NCBI GenBank assembly: GCA_045649485.1
Contig: JAZRPZ010000004.1
Location: forward strand, 1 to 64,000
Direction: 5' to 3'
Length of the DNA: 64,000 nt
DNA from: RUG11247 sp045649485
GTDB taxonomy: Bacteria > Bacillota > Clostridia > Christensenellales > Aristaeellaceae
Position 1 is the stretch's first letter. Each line of letters begins with the position of its first letter. Position numbers and translations under genes: made by a program. A model generated the notes under the pieces. That model ran no database searches, was not told the origin of the DNA, and was given only the letters and a program-made list of their open reading frames with translations. Positions 8,803 through 18,388 of this stretch are shown here, one piece after another.

Positions 8803-9282
8803 TTATTCCTCGCCGTTTTCGGGATTGTTGATCTTTTCAAGCGCTGCAGCGATATTATCACGCATGCGCTCAAGACATTCTGCCAGCATTTCGCATTCCG
8901 ATTCGGTGAAGCCCTTAAGCATCTCCTTATCGGCCGCAGCAAACTGCTGACGCGCCTGTTCTGCAACGATCTTACCCTTTTCGGTAAGCCTTACGATAGA
9001 CACGCGGGCATCGCGGTTATCATCGGTACGATAAATGATACCCGCCTTTTCCATGCGCTTGAGAGTGCCGGAAATCGTAGCTGCAGTGACATGAGTATGC
9101 TCGGCGAGCTCACGCTGGGTAAGTTCACCGTGGTAACTGAGCTGCGACAGAATGGGCACCTGACCGGGACCTACACCTATCTGATCAAGGAAAATCTCAC
9201 TCAGCTGAAAACGACGGCGGTAAACCCTGCTCACCCAACCGCCAACCTGTTCACGCGCAGTGCGCTCGAGTTCATCGTTCAT
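8803..9282 (-). CDS. MarR family transcriptional regulator
   Basis: A 159-residue winged-helix protein with LTQRELAEHTHVTAATISGT (recognition helix) and a wing around DDNRDARVSIVRLTEKG, both hallmarks of MarR. Such regulators usually respond to phenolics, peroxides or drugs. It has its own promoter and terminator, so it is monocistronic. Its target is not evident; the adjacent cysK operon is a possibility by position only. Confidence 0.92.
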   Translation of the reverse strand: MNDELERTAREQVGGWVSRVYRRRFQLSEIFLDQIGVGPGQVPILSQLSYHGELTQRELAEHTHVTAATISGTLKRMEKAGIIYRTDDNRDARVSIVRLTEKGKIVAEQARQQFAAADKEMLKGFTESECEMLAECLERMRDNIAAALEKINNPENGEE

Positions 9283-9322
9283 ATAGAAAGCCTCCCCGGC
9301 ATTGCGTTAATTGACTTATCTG

Positions 9323-9352
9323 ATTATATAACGAAATGGGGTACTTTTTCAA
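9323..9352 (-). promoter_or_regulatory. Promoter of the marR-like gene
   Basis: On the minus strand TTGAAA (9347-9352) and a consensus TATAAT (9323-9328) are 18 bases apart, about 40 bases ahead of the start codon. Confidence 0.7.
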
Positions 9353-9417
9353 GGTCATTTCAGCTTATTTATAACGTAATTTTCCCAATTCCAACAGTTT
9401 TATCAAATTTGGTCAGT

Positions 9418-10452
9418 TTATTCCTCGGAAATGTCCCTCAATTTACGCACAACGGCCCTTGCGCGCACCTCCACAGAGTTGAGTTCATCCTCAAGCTGCC
9501 TTGCACGCTGACCGGCTTTTGCCACCGTGTCGGCATATTTTGCGAACTCATCCTGTACCCCTCTGAGCAGCGCCATTACCTCTGCGCCGCGGCGTTCGAT
9601 GGTCACGCTGCGGAATGCTATGCGCAGACTTGTAAGCAGAGCGGCGAATGTGCCGGGGCCTGCAATGAGCACCTTGTACTCATTCTGTACGCGCTCAACA
9701 AGACCGCGCCTGCGTGCCACTTCCGCATACAGACTTTCAGCAGGAAGGAACATCACGGCATAATCCACCGTATGCGGAGGTCTGATATATTTTGTGGAAA
9801 TGCGCTTTGCTTCTTCAAGCACACGGCGCTCAAATGCCGTGCCGGCAGATTCATCATCAAGACGCAGATATGTTTCCACCGGGAATTTGGAATCCACAGC
9901 CATCAATACCTCTTTGCCGGAAGCATCGGGCATCACTATTGCAAATTCCACCCTCTCGGTACTGCCTGCTTCTACAGGCACATTTTCCAGATACTGACCG
10001 GGTGCAAGTACATCTTCAACAAGTCCGCGCAGCTGCACTTCTCCCCACGCGCCGCGGGCGCGTGAATTGGTCATTATCTTTGTAAGGTCGCTGACTCCGG
10101 AAGCCATAGAACGCATCTCACCAAGGCCCTTGTCCACACGGGCAAGCTGCTCATTCACCGTGCGGAAAGATTCTCCGAGCCTTGCATCGAGCCTTCCGGA
10201 AACTTCCTTCCGCAACTGCTCGAATTTCATGTCGTTGAATTCGCACAGGTCGTCCATACGCTCCTCAAGGGTGTTGCGCAGCCTTTCCTGCCTGTCTTCC
10301 ATCGCCCGGGATATCTCTCCTATGCGACGGTATATCGCCTCAAGCTCGCCGCTGCGCTTTGCCGGCTTTTTTAATATAACAGCCAGTCCCAATACCAGAA
10401 TGGCGAAAATTCCCAGAAGGTATATCCCGTATTCGTTCAAAAATTCAGCCAT
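9418..10452 (-). CDS. rmuC: DNA recombination protein RmuC
   Basis: A 344-residue protein with an N-terminal membrane anchor (about residues 9-27), a long coiled coil (about 37-120) and the RmuC nuclease-like domain containing SRARGAWGEVQL, VDSKFPVETYLRL and a PPHTVDYAVMFLPAE segment. RmuC limits recombination at inverted repeats, but its chemistry is poorly known. ATG 10452 has GGGAGG upstream. It is 22 bases downstream of the COG2509 flavoprotein gene and ends the long minus-strand run. Confidence 0.92.
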   Translation of the reverse strand: MAEFLNEYGIYLLGIFAILVLGLAVILKKPAKRSGELEAIYRRIGEISRAMEDRQERLRNTLEERMDDLCEFNDMKFEQLRKEVSGRLDARLGESFRTVNEQLARVDKGLGEMRSMASGVSDLTKIMTNSRARGAWGEVQLRGLVEDVLAPGQYLENVPVEAGSTERVEFAIVMPDASGKEVLMAVDSKFPVETYLRLDDESAGTAFERRVLEEAKRISTKYIRPPHTVDYAVMFLPAESLYAEVARRRGLVERVQNEYKVLIAGPGTFAALLTSLRIAFRSVTIERRGAEVMALLRGVQDEFAKYADTVAKAGQRARQLEDELNSVEVRARAVVRKLRDISEE

Positions 10453-10474
10453 CGTATCCTCCCAAATTCAGGCG

Positions 10475-12061
10475 TTATTCGTCTGATTCGGTCGCAAGTG
10501 CCTCAGCGCAGCGCATTCCGTCAACTGCCGCAGAGAGTATTCCGCCGGCATAGCCTGCGCCTTCGCCGCAGGGATACAGACCCGCAAGCGAAGAAACGCA
10601 TCTGGAATCGCGCTCGATGCGCACGGGAGAGGAAGAGCGGGTCTCAACGCCCGTAAGCACTGCGTCGTAACGCGCAAATCCCTTTATGCGCCTGTCAAAT
10701 ACAGGCAGTGCTTTGCGCATCGCGTCGGCAGCAAATGCAGGCAGGCATTTGTCGAGATTCGTCCACTCAACGCCGGGCTTGTATGTAGGCTCAACGCCGC
10801 CCACAGCTTTGGAAGCCTGCTTATTGAGGAAATCGCCCACCAGCTGTGCCGGAGCTTTATAGCACTCGCCTGCGAGTCTATAGGCTGCCTCTTCCCATTT
10901 GCGCTGGAATCTGACGCCTGCAAGCGGGTCATCTGCACCAAAATCCTCGGGACCTACGGAAACGAGCACGGCTGCGTTTGCATTCACGCCGTCACGGGCG
11001 TGATAGCTCATTCCGTTTGTAACCACTCCGCCCAATTCGGATGCAGCGGCAACAACATGTCCGCCGGGGCACATACAGAAAGTGTATACTCCCCTGCCGT
11101 CCTTCATTCGCTCGGAAAGCTTATAATCAGCAGCACCAAGCGCAGGATGTCCCGCACAAGCGCCGTACTGAGAACGGTTTATCATCTCCTGCGGATGCTC
11201 GATACGGGCACCGATGGAGAAGGGCTTCTGACTCATCTTTACGCCCATTTTGTGCAGCATCTCAAAGGTATCCCTTGCCGAATGACCGACAGCGAGTATG
11301 ATATCCTCGGTGTCGATATCCATCCTGCCCTTTTCGCTTTCGCAGACAGCGCCTGCGACCGCACCTTCGTGGGTTATGATCTCGGTGAGCCTCGTGCCGA
11401 AATGCACATCGCCGCCAAGAGCTATAATATCGTTTCTGATATTTTTCACGACCTCGCGCAGCCTGTCGGTGCCGATATGAGGCTTCGCGGCGTAGAGAAT
11501 CTCCTCGGGCGCACCTGCCTTATACAGCGTTTCCAGCACTTCGTTGCAGCGAGGGTCTTTGATTCCGGTGGTCAGCTTGCCATCGGAAAATGCGCCTGCG
11601 CCGCCTTCGCCAAACTGAACATTGCTCGCGGGGTCGAGAGCGCCGGTGCGCCAGAAGTTTTCAACATCTCCGGCACGTTCTTCCACAGGTCTGCCGCGTT
11701 CGATAACAACGGGACGCAGGCCGAGCTTTGCCAGCGTAAGTCCCGCAAAAAGACCTGCAGGACCAAGACCGACTACCACAGGACGCTTGCCGGGTCTGCG
11801 CAGCGGAGGCAGCACGCGGGGAGCGGGCTCTTCCAGCTGCACTGCACCCTGAGGCAGCGCGCGTATGTCGCGGGCGGTCTCTACATCAAGTGTAATGGTA
11901 AAATGCACCTTGGACTTATCGCGGGCATCAACACTGCGTTTGGTAAGCCTGACCGACAGAATCTCACTTTCGGCAAGCTTCAGAGTCTTGGCAGCATAAA
12001 ATTTAAGCGGCCTTTTGGCATAGTCAAGGGGCAGCTTCAGCTGATTTATTCGTATACGCAT
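10475..12061 (-). CDS. FAD-dependent dehydrogenase, COG2509 family
   Basis: A 528-residue flavoprotein. A roughly 90-residue N-terminal domain precedes a Rossmann FAD site (VVVGLGPAGLFAGL, about residues 95-108). The family-specific NVQFGEGGAGAFSDGKL and the C-terminal YPCGEGAGYAGGI FAD motif are clear. COG2509 proteins are widespread in Clostridia and have no assigned reaction. It sits 24 bases after the GNAT acetyltransferase gene in the same transcript. Confidence 0.88.
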   Translation of the reverse strand: MRIRINQLKLPLDYAKRPLKFYAAKTLKLAESEILSVRLTKRSVDARDKSKVHFTITLDVETARDIRALPQGAVQLEEPAPRVLPPLRRPGKRPVVVGLGPAGLFAGLTLAKLGLRPVVIERGRPVEERAGDVENFWRTGALDPASNVQFGEGGAGAFSDGKLTTGIKDPRCNEVLETLYKAGAPEEILYAAKPHIGTDRLREVVKNIRNDIIALGGDVHFGTRLTEIITHEGAVAGAVCESEKGRMDIDTEDIILAVGHSARDTFEMLHKMGVKMSQKPFSIGARIEHPQEMINRSQYGACAGHPALGAADYKLSERMKDGRGVYTFCMCPGGHVVAAASELGGVVTNGMSYHARDGVNANAAVLVSVGPEDFGADDPLAGVRFQRKWEEAAYRLAGECYKAPAQLVGDFLNKQASKAVGGVEPTYKPGVEWTNLDKCLPAFAADAMRKALPVFDRRIKGFARYDAVLTGVETRSSSPVRIERDSRCVSSLAGLYPCGEGAGYAGGILSAAVDGMRCAEALATESDE

Positions 12062-12085
12062 GTCAAAAAGCCTCCGTTTGTATAA

Positions 12086-12706
12086 TCAGATATTTTCTAC
12101 GTCTATCGAAAACAGATAAAATTCGGAATCATCGCCGGGGAAGAACTCCAAAGGTTCCATGGCCAGCTGTTCATAGCCGCGCTTGCGGTAGTAATCCACA
12201 TCGCTCCAGTTATCGGTAAACAGCTGCATCTTCTTTATATCCCTGTCCTGCAGCCATTTCTTGAAAGCAGTAAGCATCTGCCTGCCAATGCCCTTTTCGC
12301 GGCTCTCTTTGCGCACCACGAATAAAAGCAGTTCGCTTTCCGGCGGTGGTGCCGCTCTTCTGAGGGCATCGTCGGCTGCATCTATCAATCCTTTATTGCG
12401 CGCGTACGACCTGCCGCCTTTTGACATAGGCAGAAAAAGCCTGTGGTATGCCTTCAGCAGCGCATATACGGCATTGCCGTTTCGCTCATTGCCGCAGCCG
12501 AAAAGAAATCCTTCTATCCCCTCAGCCGAACAGGCTTTTATGGCGAAATCCGCTTCCATCAGATATCCGCAGAGATAATCATCCAGCATATGCCTTCTTG
12601 CGAATCGGCTGGATGCATAGCATTCAAGTTCAAAGGCTTCGCAGAATATATCACGCACACGCGCAACATCCGAAACCTCAAAATCAATAAGCTTTATATT
12701 ATCCAT
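12086..12706 (-). CDS. GNAT family N-acetyltransferase
   Basis: A 206-residue protein with the acetyl-CoA-binding motif A (RKESREKGIGRQML, about residues 140-153) and a typical C-terminal YYRKRGYE segment. The substrate is unknown. ATG 12706, with GGAAGG upstream, overlaps the stop of the HI0933-family gene by 8 bases, which implies coupled translation; a longer in-frame extension to 12805 lies inside that gene and is rejected. Confidence 0.86.
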   Translation of the reverse strand: MDNIKLIDFEVSDVARVRDIFCEAFELECYASSRFARRHMLDDYLCGYLMEADFAIKACSAEGIEGFLFGCGNERNGNAVYALLKAYHRLFLPMSKGGRSYARNKGLIDAADDALRRAAPPPESELLLFVVRKESREKGIGRQMLTAFKKWLQDRDIKKMQLFTDNWSDVDYYRKRGYEQLAMEPLEFFPGDDSEFYLFSIDVENI

Positions 12707-13895
12707 TGATGATACCTTCCGCAGCCGCAAGCGCGGATGCCCACGCCCAATGAAGATTATAGCCGCCGCAATCGCCGTCCACATCGCATACTTCGCCAAC
12801 GGCATACATTCCGGGCACGATGCGCGATTCGAGCGTCACCGGATCAAACTGGCTCATCTCCGCGCCGCCGGCAGTGACCTGCGCGTTGTCAAAACCGCAG
12901 ACATCCTTCACCTTTACGCGGAAATCCTTGAGCCGGCGGAATATCATGCTTATCTCCTTGCGTGAAAGACTGCCAACTGTGCGTGTAAGGTCATTAATTC
13001 CCGCCGCCTTAAGTACATTCCAGCCAAGCCTGCGCTGCAGTATGCCGTTCAGCATATCTTCAAGAGGTCTGTCGGGCATATTTCGCACATGCGAAAAGAG
13101 ATAGCTTTCCTGCATTCCGGGAACCATATCTATGCTTATCACCGGCTGCTTCAGACCGTGCACACGTCTTGCAAGCTGCATGATACAAATGCCGGAAAGT
13201 CCGTAATCCGCAAACAGCACCTCACCGGATTCGCTTCGGACAATGTCCTCGCCGTCCATCAGCGTTACATCGCATTTCACTCGGATTCCCTTGAGTCCCT
13301 TGATATTTGAAATATCGGTATTCACAGGAGCTATGGAAGGCAAAAGACGAGTGATATTGTGCCCCGTATCCTTCAGAATTCTGAAACCGCCGTCGGTGCC
13401 GCCGGATTTGGGCGCGGCTGAGCCGCCGCAGGCAACGATCACCCTGTCATATTTTTCGGTGCGTCCATCGGCCGAACGCAGTGAAAATCCCTTGCCCGTC
13501 TTTACCGAGACAACGTCAAAACCGGTGATCTCCCTGCCGCCTGCCTCCGCAAGCGTGAGCCTCAGTACATCCAGTACTGAAGCCGCAGCATTGCTCATGG
13601 GATATACCCTGCCCTGTTCATCGGCGACTCCGGGTACACCCATGGCTGCAAATTCGTCCATGATGCGCTCGGGAGTAAACCTTTCCAGGAATTCGGGCAT
13701 ATTTGAAAAGGAGCCGCAGTAATGCTCCGGCCCCATATTTATGTTTGTGAAATTACAGCGGCCGTTGCCTGTTGCCAGCAGCTTTTTGCCCACACGAGGC
13801 TGACGCTCCAGCACATCCACCTCAAAACCGCTTTTGGCAAGGGCGCAGCCGGCCATAAGACCCGCAGCGCCTCCGCCTATCACAGCACATTTCAT
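12699..13895 (-). CDS. HI0933-family flavoprotein (YhiN-like FAD-binding oxidoreductase)
   Basis: A 398-residue protein with an N-terminal FAD site (VIGGGAAGLMAGCALA) followed by the family signature GNGRCNFTN (about 43-51) and a C-terminal GEVCDVDGDCGGYNLHWAWAS motif. Annotated relatives are called aminoacetone oxidase family or BaiN-like, but the physiological substrate is not settled. The start overlaps the helicase stop as ATGA, and it is followed with overlap by the GNAT gene. Confidence 0.92.
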   Translation of the reverse strand: MKCAVIGGGAAGLMAGCALAKSGFEVDVLERQPRVGKKLLATGNGRCNFTNINMGPEHYCGSFSNMPEFLERFTPERIMDEFAAMGVPGVADEQGRVYPMSNAAASVLDVLRLTLAEAGGREITGFDVVSVKTGKGFSLRSADGRTEKYDRVIVACGGSAAPKSGGTDGGFRILKDTGHNITRLLPSIAPVNTDISNIKGLKGIRVKCDVTLMDGEDIVRSESGEVLFADYGLSGICIMQLARRVHGLKQPVISIDMVPGMQESYLFSHVRNMPDRPLEDMLNGILQRRLGWNVLKAAGINDLTRTVGSLSRKEISMIFRRLKDFRVKVKDVCGFDNAQVTAGGAEMSQFDPVTLESRIVPGMYAVGEVCDVDGDCGGYNLHWAWASALAAAEGIING

Positions 13896-16033
13896 AGTAC
13901 GATACCAAGCTCCTTTATGAGCGTTTCTCCGCCCAGCAGCGCAGCGGCGTGCAGCGCGCGGGAACAGGAAGTATAGATTCTGCGGCGTTCATCATCGGTA
14001 AGTTCACAATCGGGCCATACTGCTATGACCGCATCGAATTCCATGCCCTTTACCAGATGATAGCAGCCCACAACAGTATCGCCTACCTCGTAGCCCGCAT
14101 CGGCATCGCCGCCGTCAAGGCGGTATACATTTTCAAGCTTGTCTGCGATATCCACAGCCATCGCGGGAGTGCGGGTAATGACAGCGATGGTCTTATGTCC
14201 TGCTTCACGGAATGCCGCAAGGGTATTCTTTATAAGCTCATCGGAATATACTTCCACAACAGGCATCATGCCTTCGCGTCCGAAGGGAATGAGCTTCTCC
14301 TTACCGGGAAGGATGGCGTTGCACAGCCTTGCGATGGGCAGCGTGGAACGATAGCAATGGCTCAGTTCAAACACCTTTGCATCGGGCGCGCCGAAGCATT
14401 CGCCCCATCTCTGAGGCTTGCAGGCTGCCATTCCGGGGCAGGTGCGCTGCATGGGGTCGCCCAGCAGCGTGATGCGTGCTGCGGGGAAATATGCGCCCAG
14501 CAGTTTCAGCGCGGTATCGGAATAATCCTGCGCCTCGTCCACCAACAGATGATACACGCTCTTATCCGGTGCGGTGAAGCCCAGCTTCAGACGCATATAC
14601 GCCTCTGCCACTGCATCTTCCCACCAGATGATGCCCGCCTGAGTATTTTCGCGGAGCGCTTCCTTGAGTTCCCTGGGAGCGACGCGCATCGCTGCGCGCA
14701 TCAGCGTATCGCCCTTTACATCCAGCATATTGCGCAGATGCAGGCGCATGGGCTGCAGTCTCTGAGAAACTGCCATGCGGCACATCATCTTCAGCTCACG
14801 GCCGTTATACTTGCCGGCGTACATCTGCTCGTACTGGGCATACATGGTCTTTTCCCAGCTTTCGAAGCGGGAATCGAGGGTCGCCTTTACTCTCACAAGG
14901 CGCTGCGCGGGGGTGAGGATTTTGAACTCATCCCTGTACATGCGGCGCAGTTCTTCCTTGCGGATCATCAGCTTGCCTTCAAACCAGACGTTTGCGAAAT
15001 CGGGACCGAAAGTGGTGAAGGATTCGATGTACTTATCCACCTCGGCCATGAACTTGTCGCCGGTCTTATATGCAACGGACTTGCGGCGCAGTTCGCCGCC
15101 CTCATCAAGCAGACGGTTAAGCTGCTCAAGGGGCGATTCAACCTGAGTATCCATTATTCCGCATACGATCTCGTGCATGGTACGCGCCTTTATGTTCTCC
15201 TCACCCAGTTCGGGCAGAACGGTGGAAATATACTCGGAGAACACATTGGAAGGCGAAAGTATCTGTATGCGGGATGCATCCATGATATCGCGGCGGCGGT
15301 ACATGAGATATGCTGCGCGATGCATTGCTACGGAAGTTTTGCCGGAGCCTGCGGAGCCCACAACGCTCATTACCTTGCCGGAATCCTCGCGGATAGCGGC
15401 ATTCTGTTCTGCCTGAATGGTGGAAACGATCTGCTTCATGTGGCGGGAAGTAGCGCCGGAAAGGATATCAAGAAGCATATCGTCATCGATATTAAGCTGG
15501 GTATCCACATAGTACACCAGCTTGCCGTTTTCCATTTTGTACTGACGCTTCAGGGTCATTTCGCCCCTGATGACTCCGGAAGGGCAATTATACTGCGCCT
15601 CGCCGGGCATGGCATCATAATACAGGCTGCAGACAGGTGCGCGCCAGTCGTGCACCATTATCTCGCCCTTTTCGTTTTTGAGGCTGTAAAGACCGATAAC
15701 GATCTTCTCCAGTTCATTTTCCCCTTCTTCCACGAAATCCACGCGGGCAAAGAAGGGATTCATGAGCATGCGGCGATATCTGCCCGCAAGCTCCTGAGTG
15801 AATGTTTTGCGCACATTTATGCGCTCGATCTCCGCATTGAGCTGCTCAAGCTCCCAGGGAGAAAGCGCAGTGGGGCGTACGCGCAGGTCTTCCCATGCAT
15901 CGGAAATGATAGCGCGTATAGCCTCGGAATGAGTTCCCGAAATAATATCAGACTGTTCAATAACCGCAAGAAGCAATTCCTGCACCCTGGCCGTATATTC
16001 CCTTTCGTCGTGCAGCGCCGCAAGCTGTTCCAT
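13892..16033 (-). CDS. HelD/UvrD-like superfamily 1 helicase
   Basis: A 713-residue SF1 ATPase. It has an N-terminal helical/coiled region, Walker A GSAGSGKTS at about residues 226-234 followed by VAMHRAAYLMYR, Walker B in LLVDEAQDYS, and a C-terminal half with LSHCYRST and a final SRALHAAALLGG motif. The layout fits HelD proteins, which bind RNA polymerase and recycle stalled complexes. ATG 16033 has GGAGGT about 10 bases upstream; a 60-residue extension crosses the upstream terminator and is rejected. The two flavoprotein genes and the GNAT gene follow with overlaps. Confidence 0.85.
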   Translation of the reverse strand: MEQLAALHDEREYTARVQELLLAVIEQSDIISGTHSEAIRAIISDAWEDLRVRPTALSPWELEQLNAEIERINVRKTFTQELAGRYRRMLMNPFFARVDFVEEGENELEKIVIGLYSLKNEKGEIMVHDWRAPVCSLYYDAMPGEAQYNCPSGVIRGEMTLKRQYKMENGKLVYYVDTQLNIDDDMLLDILSGATSRHMKQIVSTIQAEQNAAIREDSGKVMSVVGSAGSGKTSVAMHRAAYLMYRRRDIMDASRIQILSPSNVFSEYISTVLPELGEENIKARTMHEIVCGIMDTQVESPLEQLNRLLDEGGELRRKSVAYKTGDKFMAEVDKYIESFTTFGPDFANVWFEGKLMIRKEELRRMYRDEFKILTPAQRLVRVKATLDSRFESWEKTMYAQYEQMYAGKYNGRELKMMCRMAVSQRLQPMRLHLRNMLDVKGDTLMRAAMRVAPRELKEALRENTQAGIIWWEDAVAEAYMRLKLGFTAPDKSVYHLLVDEAQDYSDTALKLLGAYFPAARITLLGDPMQRTCPGMAACKPQRWGECFGAPDAKVFELSHCYRSTLPIARLCNAILPGKEKLIPFGREGMMPVVEVYSDELIKNTLAAFREAGHKTIAVITRTPAMAVDIADKLENVYRLDGGDADAGYEVGDTVVGCYHLVKGMEFDAVIAVWPDCELTDDERRRIYTSCSRALHAAALLGGETLIKELGIVL

Positions 16034-16089
16034 AATTTCCAATACCTCCGGACAAATAATACCCGATGATATATTATACCACAATGAAA

Positions 16090-16159
16090 AAGCAAAAGAA
16101 AGCCGCGCATAACATTTGAGAGAGACTTTAACGGTCTCGCATTCAAAGTTATGCGCGGC
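16090..16159 (-). terminator. Terminator after the YigZ gene
   Basis: A 12-bp outer stem (16102-16113/16148-16159) with a nested GAGAC/GTCTC hairpin is followed on the minus strand by a T-rich tail. It separates the surE-YigZ unit from the helicase gene. Confidence 0.82.
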
Positions 16160-16178
16160 AAGGCAGACTGTGCCGTCT

Positions 16179-16811
16179 TTATTCTTCGGGCCATGCCCTG
16201 TAGAATTCATCAAAGCGCATGGGCTCTATGGTGCCTTCTGAAATATCAATAAGCATTTTGGTAAGCGCCTCTTCATCGGTATCCTTTACAAGCAGAGTCA
16301 GCGTGACCACATCGGTAAACGCCTTTTCTTCAATTATCACAGGCTGGCTTGCCAGATGATATTCTATCTTCGAAAGCATATTGTAAGGCACGTCCATAAG
16401 CAGCCTGTAAGTGGGATGCATTACGCCCACGCCGCAGGCATCAAGCGCTGCAACAGCGCCCTTTGTGTATGCACGCACGAGACCGCCCGCGCCCAGCAGC
16501 ACGCCGCCGAAATAGCGGGTAACCACGCAGCAGCAGTTGGTTACTCCCCTCGCCTTCAACACTTCGATTATAGGCATGCCCGCAGTACCGCCGGGCTCGC
16601 CGTCATCGGAATAGCGCATTATGCCCATGTTGGTACCGATGATATAGGCATAGCAGTTATGAGAAGCGTCCTTATATTTTTCCCGCATTTCGGCAAGGAA
16701 TTTCAGTGCCTCTTCTTCTGTCTCGCAGGGGCAGCCGTGTCCTATGAAGCGGGATTTATTTATTATAAACTCATCCGAATTGCGTGTTATCAGTGTCTTG
16801 TAAGGTTTCAT
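16179..16811 (-). CDS. YigZ/IMPACT family protein
   Basis: A 210-residue protein with the IMPACT/UPF0029 core: INKSRFIGHGCPCETEEEAL, ASHNCYAYIIG, DDGEPGGTAGMPIIEVL and CCVVTRYFGGVLLGAGGLVRAY. The C-terminal half is the ferredoxin-like domain of UPF0029. Bacterial YigZ function is not established; eukaryotic IMPACT regulates translation through GCN1. ATG 16811 overlaps the surE stop as ATGA. Confidence 0.93.
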   Translation of the reverse strand: MKPYKTLITRNSDEFIINKSRFIGHGCPCETEEEALKFLAEMREKYKDASHNCYAYIIGTNMGIMRYSDDGEPGGTAGMPIIEVLKARGVTNCCCVVTRYFGGVLLGAGGLVRAYTKGAVAALDACGVGVMHPTYRLLMDVPYNMLSKIEYHLASQPVIIEEKAFTDVVTLTLLVKDTDEEALTKMLIDISEGTIEPMRFDEFYRAWPEE

Positions 16812-17560
16812 AATCCTATCTCCGGGATGTCAACATCTCTTCCGGGTACCATATTCCAGGTAAGTACGCTGAGGGTAGCCCAGCCCTGTGCATGCAGCAC
16901 AGAATCACATTCGGGGTCTGTGTTTTCGACCATACCATCGAAAATCACCTTATATGCTTCGCTGCCGTCTTCGGTCTCCACTTTGCTGTAGAGAGTAGGA
17001 CACACGAAATCTCTGGAAAGCCTTGCGGGGCGGACACCCTTTATCTCCTCATAGGGAATATCGGGAACATTGAGATTATATATCTCGCCCGTCTCAAGGG
17101 GCTTGTCCTTTATGATATCAAGCACCTTAACGGTTACCTGCGCAGCGGCTTCGAAATTGAACTGCTTTTTGTAATCGCCGATAGAAACAGCCATTGCAGG
17201 CACGCCGCCCATGGAAGCCTGAATAGCGGCATTGGCAGTGCCGGAATAGATACATGCGCCGCCCATGTTGGGACCGTGATTTATGCCGGAAATAACCATA
17301 TCGACCTGATTTTCAAGCAGATACAGACCCAAAGAAGCGCAATCCGCAGGAGTGCCGCCGATGGCATAGCCCGACAGGCCGTTTTCTGCGAATCTTTTTA
17401 CTTCAACGGGCTTTGAAAAAGTAAAGGAATGGCTTGCCGCGCTGCGCTCTCTGTCGGGCGCGCAGACAGTCACCTGATGTCCCGCAGCGATAAGCGCACG
17501 TCCGAGAGTCTGAATACCGACGGCATGACAACCATCATCGTTTACAAGCATTATTCTCAT
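16808..17560 (-). CDS. surE: 5'/3'-nucleotidase SurE (copy 1)
   Basis: A 250-residue metal-dependent nucleotidase. The metal ligands D8 and D9 (MLVNDDG), S40 (ERSAASHSF) and N94 (SGINHGPN) are all in place. SurE dephosphorylates nucleoside monophosphates and short polyphosphates. A second copy of equal length lies 13 bases upstream, so the two form a tandem duplication translated in series. Confidence 0.94.
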   Translation of the reverse strand: MRIMLVNDDGCHAVGIQTLGRALIAAGHQVTVCAPDRERSAASHSFTFSKPVEVKRFAENGLSGYAIGGTPADCASLGLYLLENQVDMVISGINHGPNMGGACIYSGTANAAIQASMGGVPAMAVSIGDYKKQFNFEAAAQVTVKVLDIIKDKPLETGEIYNLNVPDIPYEEIKGVRPARLSRDFVCPTLYSKVETEDGSEAYKVIFDGMVENTDPECDSVLHAQGWATLSVLTWNMVPGRDVDIPEIGL

Positions 17561-17573
17561 TGATCAATAAACC

Positions 17574-18326
17574 TCACAATACCGTTTCCGGCAGCCGGAA
17601 ATCCCTTTCAACGGATATCTTCCATGTGACCGGTGTTATGGTGACCCAGCCGTTTTTCAGCAGCATATGGTCGCATTCCATGTCATCGCTGTCGACAAAG
17701 CCGCCGAAACGGGTCATGTATTCCACTTTTCCATCGGCGGTGATACGTTTTTCGTAAGATGCGTTGCACCTGAGTTCGCAGGTAAGCGTTGCCTTGCGGA
17801 AACCCTTTATCTCACTGCGCGGAAGATTCGGAATATTTATGTTATATACCTCGCCCCTGTCCAGCGGATTTTCAATGACCCAATCGAGCATGTCTGCCGC
17901 AACGCCTGCCGCATCTTCAAAGCAATAGCCGTTGTTATAGTCGCCGATAGATACGGCTATGGCGGGAATTCCCAGCATTGATGCTTCCATTGCTCCGCCG
18001 ACCGTGCCGGAATAGATGCACGCGCCGCCCAGATTGGTGCCGTTATTTATGCCGGATATAACAAGATCGACTTTGTTTTCAAGGAGATAAAGTCCCAGCG
18101 CAGCGCAATCCGCAGGACTTCCACTTATGGCATAACCGGAAATATCGTCTTCAGCGAAAGGTTCGGCGGTAATATGCCTGCCGAACGAAAACGAATGACT
18201 TGCGCCGCTGCGTTCTTCGGCAGGTGCACAAACCGTCACTTCATGACCGCAGGCAATGAGCCTGCGCGCAAGCGTCCTGATACCGTCCGCTTTGTAACCG
18301 TCGTCGTTCACAAGCATTATGCGCAT
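17574..18326 (-). CDS. surE: 5'/3'-nucleotidase SurE (copy 2)
   Basis: A 250-residue paralogue of the adjacent surE. Ligands D8/D9 (NDDGYKADG), serine in ERSGASHSF and asparagine in SGINNGTN are all retained, so both copies should be active. The two differ throughout (for example CHAVGIQ versus YKADGIR), so the duplication is not recent. AAAGGAG lies 9 bases ahead of ATG 18326. It is the first gene of the unit surE-surE-YigZ. Confidence 0.94.
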   Translation of the reverse strand: MRIMLVNDDGYKADGIRTLARRLIACGHEVTVCAPAEERSGASHSFSFGRHITAEPFAEDDISGYAISGSPADCAALGLYLLENKVDLVISGINNGTNLGGACIYSGTVGGAMEASMLGIPAIAVSIGDYNNGYCFEDAAGVAADMLDWVIENPLDRGEVYNINIPNLPRSEIKGFRKATLTCELRCNASYEKRITADGKVEYMTRFGGFVDSDDMECDHMLLKNGWVTITPVTWKISVERDFRLPETVL

Positions 18327-18349
18327 CGCATCTTACTCCTTTGAAATCA

Positions 18350-18373
18350 GCGGGCGACACTTCTGCCGCCCGC
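18350..18373 (-). terminator. Hairpin after tyrS
   Basis: GCGGGCG/CGCCCGC arms (18350-18356/18367-18373) lie just past the tyrS stop on the minus strand. The T-run is poor, so termination may be partial. Confidence 0.45.
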
Positions 18374-18388
18374 CGTATATCTTGTTTA

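Noticed and set aside
13949..16069. 706-residue open frame antisense to the helicase gene
   Set aside because: No coherent domains, no ribosome site, and the opposite strand encodes a clear SF1 helicase.
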